From Golubevia sp. BC0850 (lineage: Eukaryota; Basidiomycota; Exobasidiomycetes; Golubeviales; Golubeviaceae): a stretch of DNA of 64,000 bases. The notes beneath the pieces were generated by a model. That model ran no database searches, was not told where the DNA came from, and was given only the letters and a program-made list of their open reading frames with translations. Positions 1 to 10,658 of the stretch are shown in pieces. Location of the stretch: contig JAAVVG010000002.1 in assembly GCA_012976225.1 (NCBI GenBank), forward strand, positions 744,001 through 808,000, given 5' to 3'. Made by a program: the position numbers and the translations under genes. Within the stretch, counting starts at the first letter, position 1. Every line of letters begins with the position of its first letter.

Positions 1-310
1 CAACCCGGAAGAAACTCATTTACTCGACAGTCAAGCTATTGCTGCAACTAGCGCAGGTGACGCCGTTGAAGGTGAGTTGATCCAAGACGTCTGTTCTGGA
101 AAGATAATTATTCCTCATAGGGAGTTGATGGTCAGTGAGATCGCCTGCTGACCTCTTCTCTGTTTCGGGTGGCAATCAGGTGTCAAATCTTTCATGGAGA
201 AGAGACCAGCCAGCTTCAAAGGAACTATCAAAGACTTGGAGAATATGCCTTTCTACCCTTGGTGGAACCAAGCCGATACCTCAAGAACTGTTCGTGGAGC
301 TAAACTTTAG
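1..310 (+). CDS. Peroxisomal enoyl-CoA hydratase/isomerase, 3' end only
   Basis: The window opens inside a crotonase-family gene. Exons are 1-71 and 180-310, with a GTGAGT...CAG intron at 72-179. The visible C-terminus (NPEETHLLDSQ, then FMEKRPASFKGTIKDLE and PFYPWW) matches the complete neighbour at 866-2360 almost residue for residue, including the intron position. It ends in Ala-Lys-Leu, a canonical PTS1 peroxisomal import signal, so the product should act in the peroxisomal matrix on enoyl-CoA during fatty-acid beta-oxidation. With the next gene it forms a tandem duplicate in the same orientation. The start and the catalytic core lie outside the window. Confidence 0.85.
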
Positions 311-865
311 ACGCAGCCATGCTTTCTTGCTCGAAATTACAGTTGAGATTTGTCTTGAGCGCTTGAATGAAGTGTGACTTTCCTCAGTTCCGAGGGATCG
401 TGTTCTACAAAGGGAGCTCTGGTCAGCTTGATATACGATGGCTGTGCTCATGAAATAGGGATGATCAGAGAGTAGACAGATGAGTAGGCGGCGGGTAGAC
501 GACTCAAGAAAACTTACCAAAGAGATCCGGATTCCAGAGTCGACTTTCCTCTCTTCTTGCCAAAGAGTTAAATAGATTCTACCTGATCTCCAAGTCTTCT
601 CTGTGTAGGAAGATGTCGGTCCGAGTTGATAGAATTCAACTCGCTCGGAGTTTTACTCGGGTGTAAGGAGGTATCACTCCCTTTGACTCTATGTACACAT
701 CACTTGATTCCGGCAAATGTGCTCTCCTCTTCCCCGTAATCCAGACTAAAATACGTGGGTCTGAGAAAATACTTTAAAAGGGGGGAGTTCCTTTCTCTTC
801 TCTTTCCCGCCACTCTCCTCCCTGTTTCTTCTCAATCCGAACCGCTTCTGGTTCTTTTCTCAACC
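311..865. other. Intergenic spacer between the tandem hydratase genes
   Basis: No supported gene. It should hold the 3' end of the first hydratase gene and the promoter of the second. The last 80 bases before the ATG at 866 are rich in C and T (TTCTCTTCTCTTTCCCGCC region), as is common upstream of start codons throughout this window. Confidence 0.6.
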
Positions 866-2360
866 ATGGTCCCAACCACCGCTTTGAACTCACCACATCC
901 AAGAATTGAGACACTCAATCCAAACACTTTTGACTATGAGTGAGTTCCTGTAGTTTCCATTTTGAGAGAATTGTGGTAGTTCATTCTGGGAACAAGGGGA
1001 AGTGACGGAAACCTCCTCTCCGATGCCATCCTGATGTAAACACTCTTTCAACTTCTTCTTCGACCAATTCTAGCAAGTATGAGTTCAAAGATCATCTGGT
1101 CAAGCTGCAAGATGGGATCTTGCTGCTCACCCTCAACAGACCAAAAGAGTGAGCAGAGACCAAGGCACGAATCTGATTGACCCAACAGCTCACAGATTCT
1201 CCTCTCTTTTCTCAAACTTAGAATGAACGCCATGACTATCGATATGATCATGTCCCTAGCATTTGCTTTCGAGCTTGCAGATGCGGATGACAGAGTTAAG
1301 GTGAGTTTGCCACAGAGACAGAAACTCCGGATCCGAGCTGACGTCTTTCTCTCAAATTGCTCTTTCAAAAAAAATCAAAAAAGGCTGTAGTCATGACTGG
1401 GAGTGGCAGGGCTTTCTGTGCCGGAGCAGCCTTAGTCGATTCAAACTTTGGTACCGTACCTGGAGTGTCGATTCGCAACCAGAGAGACTCAGGAGGTACC
1501 CTCGCTTTAGCCATCGTAAATTGCAGAAAGCTCACGATCTCCGCGATCAACGGAGCAGGCGAGTAAAAGAAAGAAGAGGAGAAAGAAGGGAAGAAAGAAA
1601 ACGAAAAAGAAGGATGGAGGCTGATAAAGGAACGACGTTCTCCGAGGTTCGTGGAGGTCGAATGTCTCCCAGGATCCTGACAACTCTTTCCCTTTCGCTC
1701 CTTATTCAGCGGTCGGAATGGGAATCACCACTCAGCTACCTATGGATATGAGAATTATCTCTTCTTCAGCCAAAGTCGGATTTCCATTCGCGAAGAGAGG
1801 CATCACAGCCGAATCTTCCGCTGCCTTCTTCTTACCTAGATTGGTCGGCCAATCTAAGGCATTGGAGCTTTGGTTAACTGCAGACGTCTACAGGGCAGAT
1901 CATCCTGCTTTACTCCCTCTCTGGAAAGAAATCGTTCCAACTGAACAAGTCTTACCGAGAGCTTTGGAGTTGGCAAAAAGGTTGACAACTGAGAATTCTT
2001 TGATGGCCATCGCAATCATGAAGGCTTATGCTTACAGAGTTCCTCCTACCCCTGAAGAGGCACACTTGATTGACAGTCAGTCTCTGGCTGCTTTCGCCAC
2101 TCAAGCACCTGATGCCAAAGAAGGTGAGTGGCTGGCATCGGAGTCGACTTTTACCCCTCTTTTTCCCTCATCCTTTTCTTCTTTACTTTGATTACTTCCC
2201 CTTCTCTCTCTCTCTGTCCCCTCACACAGGAGTTAATTCTTTCTTGGAGAAGAGACCAGCAAACTTCAAAGGAACTATGAAGGACTTGGAGAAGATGGAA
2301 TTCTACCCTTGGTGGGAAAAGATTGAGACTAACAGAACCACTCGTGCTGCGAAGCTTTGA
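866..2360 (+). CDS. Peroxisomal enoyl-CoA hydratase/delta-isomerase, crotonase family
   Basis: Six exons (866-939, 1074-1148, 1222-1300, 1384-1558, 1710-2123, 2230-2360) join in frame to 315 residues. Crotonase landmarks are present: the oxyanion-hole strand TGSGRAFCAGAAL, the second oxyanion segment NGAAVGMG formed exactly across the exon 4/5 junction, and ITAESSAAFFLPRLVG, where an acidic catalytic residue is expected. The last three residues, AKL, are a PTS1 signal, so the enzyme should be peroxisomal, hydrating or isomerising enoyl-CoA. Exon 4 is followed by a GC-AG intron (donor GCGAGT at 1559); only that splice gives the NGAAVGMG motif. Whether it acts as a hydratase or an isomerase cannot be decided from sequence. 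Confidence 0.9.
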
Positions 2361-2934
2361 TGTTTGGCTTTAAAATTTGAAGAATTGAACTATTTAGTCT
2401 CCAAAAGCCTGTCCAGGGTTGCGAATTGGTTTGATCGGTCGTTCATAAACTTGATTAGTGAACCCCTTTTTTTGAAGACAAAGCGACGACCACTAATTTC
2501 GATGATTCAATTGCGGTTGAATCGCTTGTTAAAGTTCAAAGTATTCCGACCCTTGGATGCTTGTCTGACCTTCTGACGACATGCCTAGAGCTGCCTGCCC
2601 CCTGACTAAAACGAAGGCGCGAGCGACGCGACGAAGACCTTTCGCACACTCACCCCAACTATTGCGCCTCTTGCACTTCACAGGAGCAGCAGATCGATTG
2701 GACAGGAAGAGAAAGTTGAAAAGACCTGATTGGACAGAATCGTGGTTCATCGTGAACAGTCCCTCTATCAAAGACAAAGGCAAAGATCGGGACCGGGATT
2801 TGAATTACGGAAACAATGTTCATATATAAGACTCAGGGTCAGGATCTTAGGAGTTGGAAGGGCCGAAATTAAAGTTTGAGAGTAGGTCTCTGAGCGAAAG
2901 GAAGAGAGGGAAAATGGTGAGGATCGCATCGTAT
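2361..2934. other. Spacer, no gene seen
   Basis: Open frames on both strands here are short, biased in composition and match nothing I recognise. It probably contains the 3' untranslated end of the hydratase gene. Confidence 0.5.
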
Positions 2935-4146
2935 TCAAAGAAGCATCGTCATCCTCGCCAGAGCAACGCTCCGAAACTTACCTTGACTAATTGTGAGAAG
3001 CTTAACTTCGATCTCTACGAACCTTGATTTCGACTCAAGATCGATCACTTCTCCGACTAGTTCTCTGAGTTGAGGTAAGACGTCATCAACCAGCTTGAAG
3101 GCGACTATAAGAGTCTTGAGAGGAATCATCTTGATCCCACCTGCTTCTAGACCTTCCAATACGTTCTGCTTGCGTCTCAAAAGGAAAGGAATCATCTTTT
3201 CAGGCATGGAGATTTCATCCTTCAGTCTCAGCTCTTTCAACATTGGATATCTTGAGTCTAGATGCAGATCGTCCCAATCGTCACGGTCGACCACCTCTAT
3301 TCTAAGTTTGAGATGTATGAGACAGCTCGCAGCTTTACAGGGAAATTGAATCCTAGTATACTTATGATTGTCTCTGGAGAAGGGAGCCGGAAAGATTTTG
3401 ATTCCCAGAGTTGAAGATTGGGAAATGCCAGAGGTCTGATCTCGCGGTCTCCATCCACGTACGCTCTTTATGAATTCTATGTCCAGATGCTTCAGTGAAT
3501 GACTTGAGGGTCCCAAGATATCTCTCCCTTCTCTGGAAGTTAACATCCATCCTATGATCAGCGAAGTGAGGTTGCTGAGAAGTTGACCAGCTAGTTCCAG
3601 AATATTTGTACTCTTCCAGATCCCTAAGACTTTGAGATATTTTCCCTCTCTTTCATGAAAGTCTTCCTGGCATTCTTGACTATCTTGGACTTCAATGAAG
3701 AGATTGGTAGTGCTCTCCCAATCTCTGTTGACCAGTCTGAATTCGATCAGTTGAGGGAGACTGTGAAGAAGAGCTGCCATACTACGTGTTATGTCGTCTT
3801 CATACCCAAAACTCAGGTTGAGAATTCAAAGAGTCTCCCTTGATCTTAAGAGAAAAGCAGGAAGACCAGAAGCAGGAGTAGGTTCTTCTTCTTCCTCCTC
3901 GTCTTCCATTTCTCTTCCCTCGATGGACAACGAAATCTCTCTTAAACTGCTTTTACTCTTGCTATCGAATAATTTCAGAGCGATCGCTAGTTCTGAATCC
4001 TCCTTTCTGCTTTGTAGGACGAGTCTGCGCCAGAGAGTTCTGTTTTGGTTGATGAGATCTGACCATTCCTTCCAAACTCTCCTAGTCTTGACCATGTCTT
4101 GACAGCTCAGTCTCTTGAAGACCTCTAACAGGACCTCGGAGGGCAT
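2935..4146 (-). pseudogene. F-box/leucine-rich protein, copy 1, interrupted
   Basis: The start reads MPSEVLLEVFKRLSCQDMV, followed by KTRRVWKEWSDLINQ, a typical F-box that would dock an SCF ubiquitin ligase through Skp1. An acidic run and leucine-rich segments such as LLHSLPQLIEFRL follow. The frame is cut by TGA at 3826-3828, where copy 2 (19565-20485) has CGA, arginine. Further down, around 3457-3480, copy 1 carries four extra bases relative to copy 2, shifting the frame. A GTAAGT at about 2985 suggests the ancestral exon ended there. F-box identity is clear; loss of function is inferred from the two lesions. A truncated 106-residue F-box peptide could still be made. Confidence 0.75.
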
Positions 4147-4418
4147 CTTGCTGACAGAAGAAGTTGGATGAGGTATAGCTTGAGGGAGAAGATGGAGAGG
4201 GTGAGGAGGAGAGAACCAGAGGGGTCACTTGCTGACAGGGAGAGAGCTCGCAGAAGTTGAGTCTGTCTATCTCAAGTACTCACTCTCTTGAAACATTTTG
4301 TAAATACTGTTGGAAAAGAGACTCTGATGGCAGTGTTAAGAAGGCAAGAAGCATCGTCGATAATTAGCGCCCAAGCTTCCTTCCCAACCACTCTATCCCA
4401 TCCTCTATTCATTCAAAT

Positions 4419-6898
4419 ATGGCCAACCAAGGAATCGGTAGGTGTCTCCTCGCCCCATATCATATACTTCAAGGAAGGCGAGAAGGAAAGGAAGCTGGAA
4501 TCACTCCCAAAATGGGTTTCAATCAAGAGAGAACGAAGCAGCAGCCAAAAGCTTCCCATCAATCGTCTATCTCTCGATCAGTGGAAGCCCTCCTGCTCCC
4601 TGTGGAATGAGGTAGATCTCTCCGGAATACGAATCTTCACTTCGTGCCCACGGGTCACAGTATAGAGCCAGATGAGCATGGTCCAGGATCAGCAGCTGGA
4701 AGCTAGACCATCGCATTGGAACCCTTGCTTCGTTTTGCTCATACTTCTTTCTGCCTTTCTTCTATTCACTCTCTTTCTCTCTCATCCAACTCGATCCACA
4801 AACCAAAAGGAATCGCAAACCTCCCAAACCAGGTGAGCAATCACTCTAATTCTGTGCCCTCCTTCCGTCCTTCCTCTGTTTCTAACTCGTCTTCCTCTCC
4901 TCCCCTATATTCCGATAATCAGCGACACAAAATTGTTGCCAAAGCTGGAGGTCACTTCACTTTGATGGTAGTTGGTGAGAGTGGTGTTGGAAAGACAACT
5001 TGTGAGTTATCTGGGACAATCTAAGAGGTTTGGACGAGCAAGGAGAGCGACTCGAATGGGTGGGAATGAGGTTGCGTGCTGTTCCAAGTGATGGGGATGG
5101 TCTATCAAGATTTAAGAAGCAAGCCCAATCACGCATGGGTGAATCGGGTTGACTCGAAGGATCTGCTGATAGGATCCAACTCAAAGTAGGAAGTGGGCAG
5201 CTAGGTTCAAGAACGATGGAGAAGCAAGGCCTTCTCTATCCTGCAGACTCTCAACTTCGGTTGGAGCCACGAGCTGACCATAAAAGACTTTCTGGGTACC
5301 CCTGGAAGAGAGACTGAATCGAAGTGACCTTATCCCTCCCTCCCCTCCTTCCTCTCCTCCGACCTCTTCTTTAACAACTCTTTCAAACTCCTCAAGTGAT
5401 CAACACTCTATTCTCAACTGAACTAGCCACCGGAAAAGATCACACTCGTCGTCACACCAAGCAACTCGACAAGACAGTAGAGATCGACATCATCAAAGCT
5501 GAATTAGAAGAGAAGCAGTTCAAGGTCAAGTTGACCGTAATCGACACTCCAGGATTTGGAGATTATGTCAACAACAGAGATTCTTGGACTCCAATTGTTG
5601 ACTTCATCGACGATCAGCATGAGCTTTACATGAGACAAGAACAACAACCAGAAAGGAATGAGAAGACTGACTTAAGAGTTCACGCTTGTCTTTACTTTAT
5701 TAGACCTACTGGACATACCCTCAAACCTTTGGATATCGAGATTATGAAACGTTTGGGAACTAGGGTTAACTTGATTCCTGTGGTTGCTAAGGCTGATACT
5801 TTGACTCCAAATGATTTGGCGGTCTTTAAGCAACGTGTGAGTATTTGAGGGAAGGGTTGGGGAGAGGACAAGGCATGGGAAGAAGGGCAAAAGGTAGAGG
5901 TTGCTGTCGGAATTGGGAGGGAGGTTTTGAACATCGTGGTGGGGAGGAGATGTCGAAGCGATTCACTTTGAGAGGGAACTTAACATCTCAGAACTTGCCA
6001 GACTCACTCTCCATCTGCTCTGCCCTTCTTTCACCAATCCAGATTCGTGAGGTCATCAACACTCAAGGAATCCGTGTCTACTCTCCACCAATCGAGACTG
6101 ACGATGAAGCCTCTGCTGAACACGCAAAGACTTTGATGAGTGCTATGCCATTCTCCATCATCGGATCAACTCTCGATGTCCAAACTCCAGATGGAAGGAC
6201 TGTCAAAGGAAGAGACTACCTTTGGGGAGTTGCTGAGGGTAAGTTCTCTATTCCCGAAGGCGTGTATCCCGAGGGTTCGATTTCTGACTTTTGGTTTGTC
6301 CCCTCTTCCTTCCTGATTTCCAGTCGAAAATGAAGATCACTGTGATTTCAAGAAACTTCGTTCCCTACTTATCCGTACTCACATGCTCGACCTTATCTCA
6401 ACAACCGAAGAAACTCACTATGAAGCTTACAGGCAAGCCCAGATGGAAACTCGTAAATTCGGTGAACCAAAAGTCAAGAAACTTGACAATCCTAAGTTCA
6501 AGGAGGAGGAAGAAATGCTCAGGAAGAGATTCACTGAACAGGTCAAACTTGAAGAGGCTAGATTCAGGCAATGGGAGCAACATGTGTGTTTCAGAATTCG
6601 ATCGAGAGTAAGAGTGTCGATTGCGAATCCTCAAGCTTCTACTGACTTTACTTTCCACCTCTCCGCTCTCAATTCTTTCAGCTCATCGCTGAGCGTGATC
6701 GTCTCAACAAGGATCTCGAAACTGCTCACAGTTCAATCAAGGGTCTCGAATCAGAGCTGTAAGTGAAATGGTCTCCTTCCCTCTCTTGTTGTCTTGTCAA
6801 CTCTCATTGCTGACTCCTTACCTCTGTCACTTTCTTCACAACTCTACAGTGATGCTATGCAGAGTGGTTACGGTCGTGGATCTCAAGTCAGAAGATAA
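4419..6898 (+). CDS. CDC12: Septin, Cdc12 group
   Basis: Eight exons (4419-4437, 4810-4832, 4923-5001, 5397-5836, 6043-6238, 6324-6583, 6682-6758, 6850-6898) join in frame to 380 residues. The P-loop GESGVGKTT is split by intron 3. The switch motif DTPGFGD and the base-recognition motif AKAD follow, then a septin unique element and a C-terminal coiled coil ([18 protein letters not shown]). [18 protein letters not shown] and the opening [13 protein letters not shown] closely resemble yeast Cdc12. Septins polymerise into filaments and rings at the bud neck or septum. The start was chosen because its 19-base exon splices in frame to the conserved GIANLPNQ. The first two exons are very small and intron 1 is long (372 bases). 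Confidence 0.93.
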
Positions 6899-7449
6899 TG
6901 GTGAAATTGATTGCCAGTCGATTTTCTGAGTTACCAAGATCTCAAAGTTCTATCCGACAAGTCACACAATTTAAACCTAAAGTGCCTCTGGAACCGGAAA
7001 CAACAACCATTTATAATTCTTATCCTCTCCTCTTCTCCCCCTCGCCTTGCGTTTCTTCTTTCTGCTCTTTTGAAGCTTCGTCGATCTCTTACTCTTTCTT
7101 TCTTACAAGCTCAACTTCCTCTGATGACCCGCCTTCTTCAAAATTATCTCCCCTTTGTCTCTATTCTTTAATCCAAGAACAACCTTTTCTCGTCTTTGTT
7201 ACAGTTTCTTCGACCCCCTTCTTTTTCTTGTTCTCTGGCTATCCTTTCTTTCACGATTACTTTCCTCTCTACGAACACGAAAATGCTCACAACTCGATTG
7301 AAGATCAGTGAATTGTTGTTCAACGTCCCGGCTGAGAGATTGCGAGAACTCGAAGCCTGAGAGGGTTGGTGGCTTCACGCTTCATTGGCATGGATCTTTC
7401 GAATTCTTCTCCCTCCCCCCCCCAGGGATTCAGTGATTCACTGATATCT
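6899..7449. other. Septin 3' region, no gene seen
   Basis: T/C-rich sequence after the septin stop, most likely its 3' untranslated region. The two overlapping plus-strand open frames are low-complexity S/F/L strings with no family resemblance. Confidence 0.5.
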
Positions 7450-7925
7450 CTAGCTCTCTCTCGCTCTTTCCGCTCTTCTTTCAGCCACCTCCTCCAATGA
7501 GGAGAGATTTCTGGGGTTGAAGAAACAGACGAGTTCGCTCTTTGTTTTGGAACTGAAGAGAGTGCAGTGCCGACATGCCTTCACGAAGAGGCTGGTGATA
7601 CACTCGATGAGTATCTCTTGAAAGATATCCTTTCTCTGAATGGGCATTTATCTCGACTCTTTATGTTTGTAGAGTGAGATCAGCTCCTTGAAGAAGGTCT
7701 TGCCATCCGTCTGCGTAACGGGAGAACTCACCTTCACTTTCTTCTGATTGAAATTTGAGTCTCTGCAAGTGAAGAGACACAGCTTCAACCAGAGGCGTCG
7801 ATATGCATAGTGGCAACTCCGAAAAAATGAGATGGATGTCCAGCTTTCGAATCTTATCCGGCCATGAATCTGACAGTTCCAAGTCTCTGGATCACCCAGC
7901 ATCTCCCAGTCCTAGAGAACGAATC
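7450..7925 (-). pseudogene. Possible leucine-rich gene remnant
   Basis: One minus frame gives a leucine-patterned stretch (SWPDKIRKLDIHLIFSELPL, then LHLQRLKFQSEE) that ends next to a good GTGAGT donor at about 7727-7732. The style recalls the F-box/leucine-rich genes elsewhere in the window, but there is no F-box, no start codon in context and no continuing exon I can join. A second frame over the same bases (WEMLGDPETWN) could equally be the coding one. This may be a decayed relative of the F-box family or a chance reading. Confidence 0.25.
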
Positions 7926-8467
7926 TTCAGTTGGAAGTCATACCATCTCGAGTGTGGTTCACAAGGAGATGGAATCTGAAATCGAGTCGAAAGAAACGGG
8001 AGGGATATGGTGACACGGCCATTGATTGGAGACTTTGAATGAGATGGATGGAACCAGGATAGAGTGCGATTCGAAAGTGGATGGAAAGAGAGTGAGAGAG
8101 TGAAAGTGAGAGGGCGGGAGTAAAAGATTTGATCTCAAAGTTGCAGTGCGAAAGGCAAGCTGGATGAGATGGATGGTGAAGATTGAAAGCGAAGGGGTGC
8201 GAGCGATCGTGAGTCAACCCAGTAGACGAAAGAAATTCTTCTTCTTCTTCGCGGAACCCACCCTTTCCAACCAGACTCTCCAAATTTTAGTAGAAATGAG
8301 TGAGTTTTTTGGACTAAAGTGATTGCAGTAAGTGATTAACACTCTACTTCCTTCAGTCCTTTGCCAACACGAGGCGATTGACACTTTGGGATTGAGTCCA
8401 TATTTCGCTTCTTCACCCTCTTACTGAGTAGCTCTCCTCTTCTCTCTTTTCTTTGGTTCATCAGTTC

Positions 8468-8608
8468 ATGCAAATCTTCGTCAAGACTTTGACCGGTGGA
8501 ACAATCACTCTTGGAGTCGAATCTGGAGACACGATGGAAAGCGTCAAGGCCAAGATCGAAGACAGGGAAGGTATTCCGATACTTCCCAAAGAGCGAATGA
8601 CGTTGTAG
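8468..8608 (+). pseudogene. Truncated ubiquitin reading frame
   Basis: The frame starts [19 protein letters not shown] and continues [18 protein letters not shown], unmistakably the first half of ubiquitin (beta-1/beta-2 hairpin and alpha-1). It then diverges (ILPKERMTL) and stops after 46 residues, so the second half with Ile44, Lys48, Lys63 and the Gly-Gly tail is missing. No downstream exon restoring it is visible before the GST gene at 8975. The usual Lys11 is Gly and Glu16 is Gly. It lies about 6 kb from the ubiquitin-like array at 14135-16286. A functional short peptide cannot be excluded. Confidence 0.6.
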
Positions 8609-8974
8609 TGTTTTCTTTGTTGCTCAAGCGTTCAATGCGCTCAATCCTCATTCAATCACAAATGGCACGAGGGTGGGGAGCGCTCTCGTGGTTTGGGTTG
8701 AGAGCGGCCAGAGGTGTGCCTTTGGAGCCTCAAGTGTACTCAACTTGCTTACTTGCTTAAGTCTCCAGGGATGACTGCTGTCTTTTGAATCCGAATCCTG
8801 ATTCATCGTCTGCATGTCTCAAGTTCGGCTCGAAACGTTCGCAGCGCTCGGACTTTGTTCGTATCGCCCTTAAGACTTTCCTCTCTTTTCTTCCTACCGC
8901 ACCAACTCTTGGGAAACGTCAGTTCAAGAAATAACTCTTTCACAGAACTACTCAAGCTACAGCCAGAACTAATC
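8609..8974. other. Spacer upstream of the GST gene
   Basis: No gene supported. Presumed promoter and 5' untranslated region of the transferase gene starting at 8975. Confidence 0.5.
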
Positions 8975-10351
8975 ATGTTACAGCCACTGTGAGTCTCGGT
9001 CCTGCCCTCGTCGCTTCCTCCTCCTCTCTTTCGCTGACTTGATCCTTCCTCCTAATCTCTTCCTCTCTTCATTCTGTTTTTTCAGGCAGATTTTCACTGC
9101 ATCAACTCCTAATGGACATTTGAGTATCTCTTTAGAGGTCTTGTTTGGGACTTGTGGTGATGGAGCGTCGAAGACCCGAAAAGCTCATCTTGTTGTGTCT
9201 CTTCCTCCTTCCGCTCCCCTCTCCTTTCTTCTTTCCACCTTTTTGATCCAACAGAAACCCCAAATCATGATCGAGGAGATCCTAGCCGCTTATCCAGACT
9301 CTGAGCTCAAAGTTGAGTACAAGTTCTTGGACTTTAGCAAGAACGAACAGAAATCTGATTGTGAGTGCTCTCCTCTCTCAGCTCGACTCTCTGCAGTTTC
9401 CTGTTCTAACCATCTTTATTTCTTTATTTGCCTATCATATCACAAGGGTTCTTGAAGGTGAGCGCCCTCTTCTCTTCCACAGTTCCACTTCGAGATCACA
9501 GACCTCCACTTGCTAACACTCTCCCTTCACCCGCCAGATCAACCCAAATGGAAGAATCCCAGCTCTTGTCGACCCAAACCGCAACAACTTTGCAGTCTTC
9601 GAATCTGCTGCTATCGTTCTTTACTTGGAGAAGCACTACGATCCAAAGCATCTCCTTTCTTGGGCTGACAACACCGATGAATCTTCTGATCGTAGAATGG
9701 AAGCTTTGAGTTGGATCATGTGGCAACAAGGTGGATTGGGACCAATGTTAGGTAAGTTTCGAATCATCTTGCGTATCTTCCAGAGCTGGGATTGCGCCTT
9801 ACCAACTTCTTCCATCATCCGCCCAGGTCAATCAAACCACTTCACTCGTTACGCACCAGAGAAGATTCCATATGGAATCAAACGTTACCAAGATGAAGGG
9901 AAGAGACTTCTCAACACCATAGATTCCCATCTAGCTGGAGTTCACGATGGAAAGAAGAAGGAATATCTAGTTGGAGATCGTTACTCTATTGCTGACATTG
10001 CTACTTGGCCTTGGGCTCTTATTAGTCCTTGGTCTGGAGGTGGGTAAACATTCACAGAGTCAGACAAACTGTTCCTCATTCTAACCTCTATAACTTGCAC
10101 CTTCTCATGTCTCAGTCGAATCGAAAGATCTTGGACCAGACGTCAAGGCTTGGATCGATAGAATCTGGAACAGGGAGGCTGTCCAAAAGGGAATTCACAA
10201 GCCTGAACACAACTCTTTCCTGGACAAGTTGAGGGATCCAGACTTCCAAAAGAAGTACGGAGAGGAAGCTGATAAGAAGGCAGCTGAAGCTAGCAAGTGG
10301 ATCATGGCTGGAAACAAAGATGAAGATGATAAGCAAAAGTCAAAGGTCTAG
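8975..10351 (+). CDS. Glutathione S-transferase, Ure2/YfcG-like
   Basis: Seven exons (8975-8988, 9086-9119, 9255-9360, 9447-9457, 9538-9751, 9827-10039, 10116-10351) give 275 residues. The thioredoxin-fold N-domain has IFTASTPNGHK and NPNGRIPALVDP, with the FESAAIVLYLEKHY glutathione-site segment. The alpha-helical C-domain has FTRYAPEKIPYGIKRYQ and YLVGDRYSIADIATWPW, typical of fungal Ure2-like transferases, which conjugate or reduce substrates with glutathione in the cytosol. The tail is charged (ends KQKSKV). Exon 4 is only 11 bases. The intron after exon 2 must begin TTGAGT at 9120 instead of GTGAGT to keep the conserved NGHK junction; using the nearby GTATCT shifts the frame. Confidence 0.88.
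9120..9254 (+). other. Intron with non-canonical TT donor in the GST gene
   Basis: Reading frame and family alignment require the exon to end after the codon for His in NGH (9117-9119) and resume at AAA CCC (9255). The intron would then start TTGAGT and end CAACAG. A single G-to-T change from the window's standard GTGAGT explains it. Confidence 0.6.
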
Positions 10352-10658
10352 ACGGAAGATTTGAATCGTTGGAGGTTTGGAATCTGATGCAATTGTCAAG
10401 AATTTGTGATAATCCAGAGGTTGTTTCGAGGGAGGTGGCCAGTTAAACCTCTTGAAGTGCTTCCCCCTCTCCTTTCCCTTTTCTGTATCCCCAGCAACTT
10501 CATATCCTTGTCTGATTCCCTCGAAGCAATAAAGCAATCTTTCCTGAGAAGTAATGAGAGTGGCGATTTCACTCCTGCCGCGATTCTCGAGTTACCGAGT
10601 ATACTGCACTGCGATTCTTTGAACCCTTCCTACTCTCTCTCTCCACTCCACCTTCAAG

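Noticed and set aside
7927-8283. 118-residue minus-strand open frame (MESLVGKGGFREEEEE)
   Set aside because: Composition is dominated by Ser/Leu/His from a purine-rich repeat on the other strand; no family resemblance and no splice partners.
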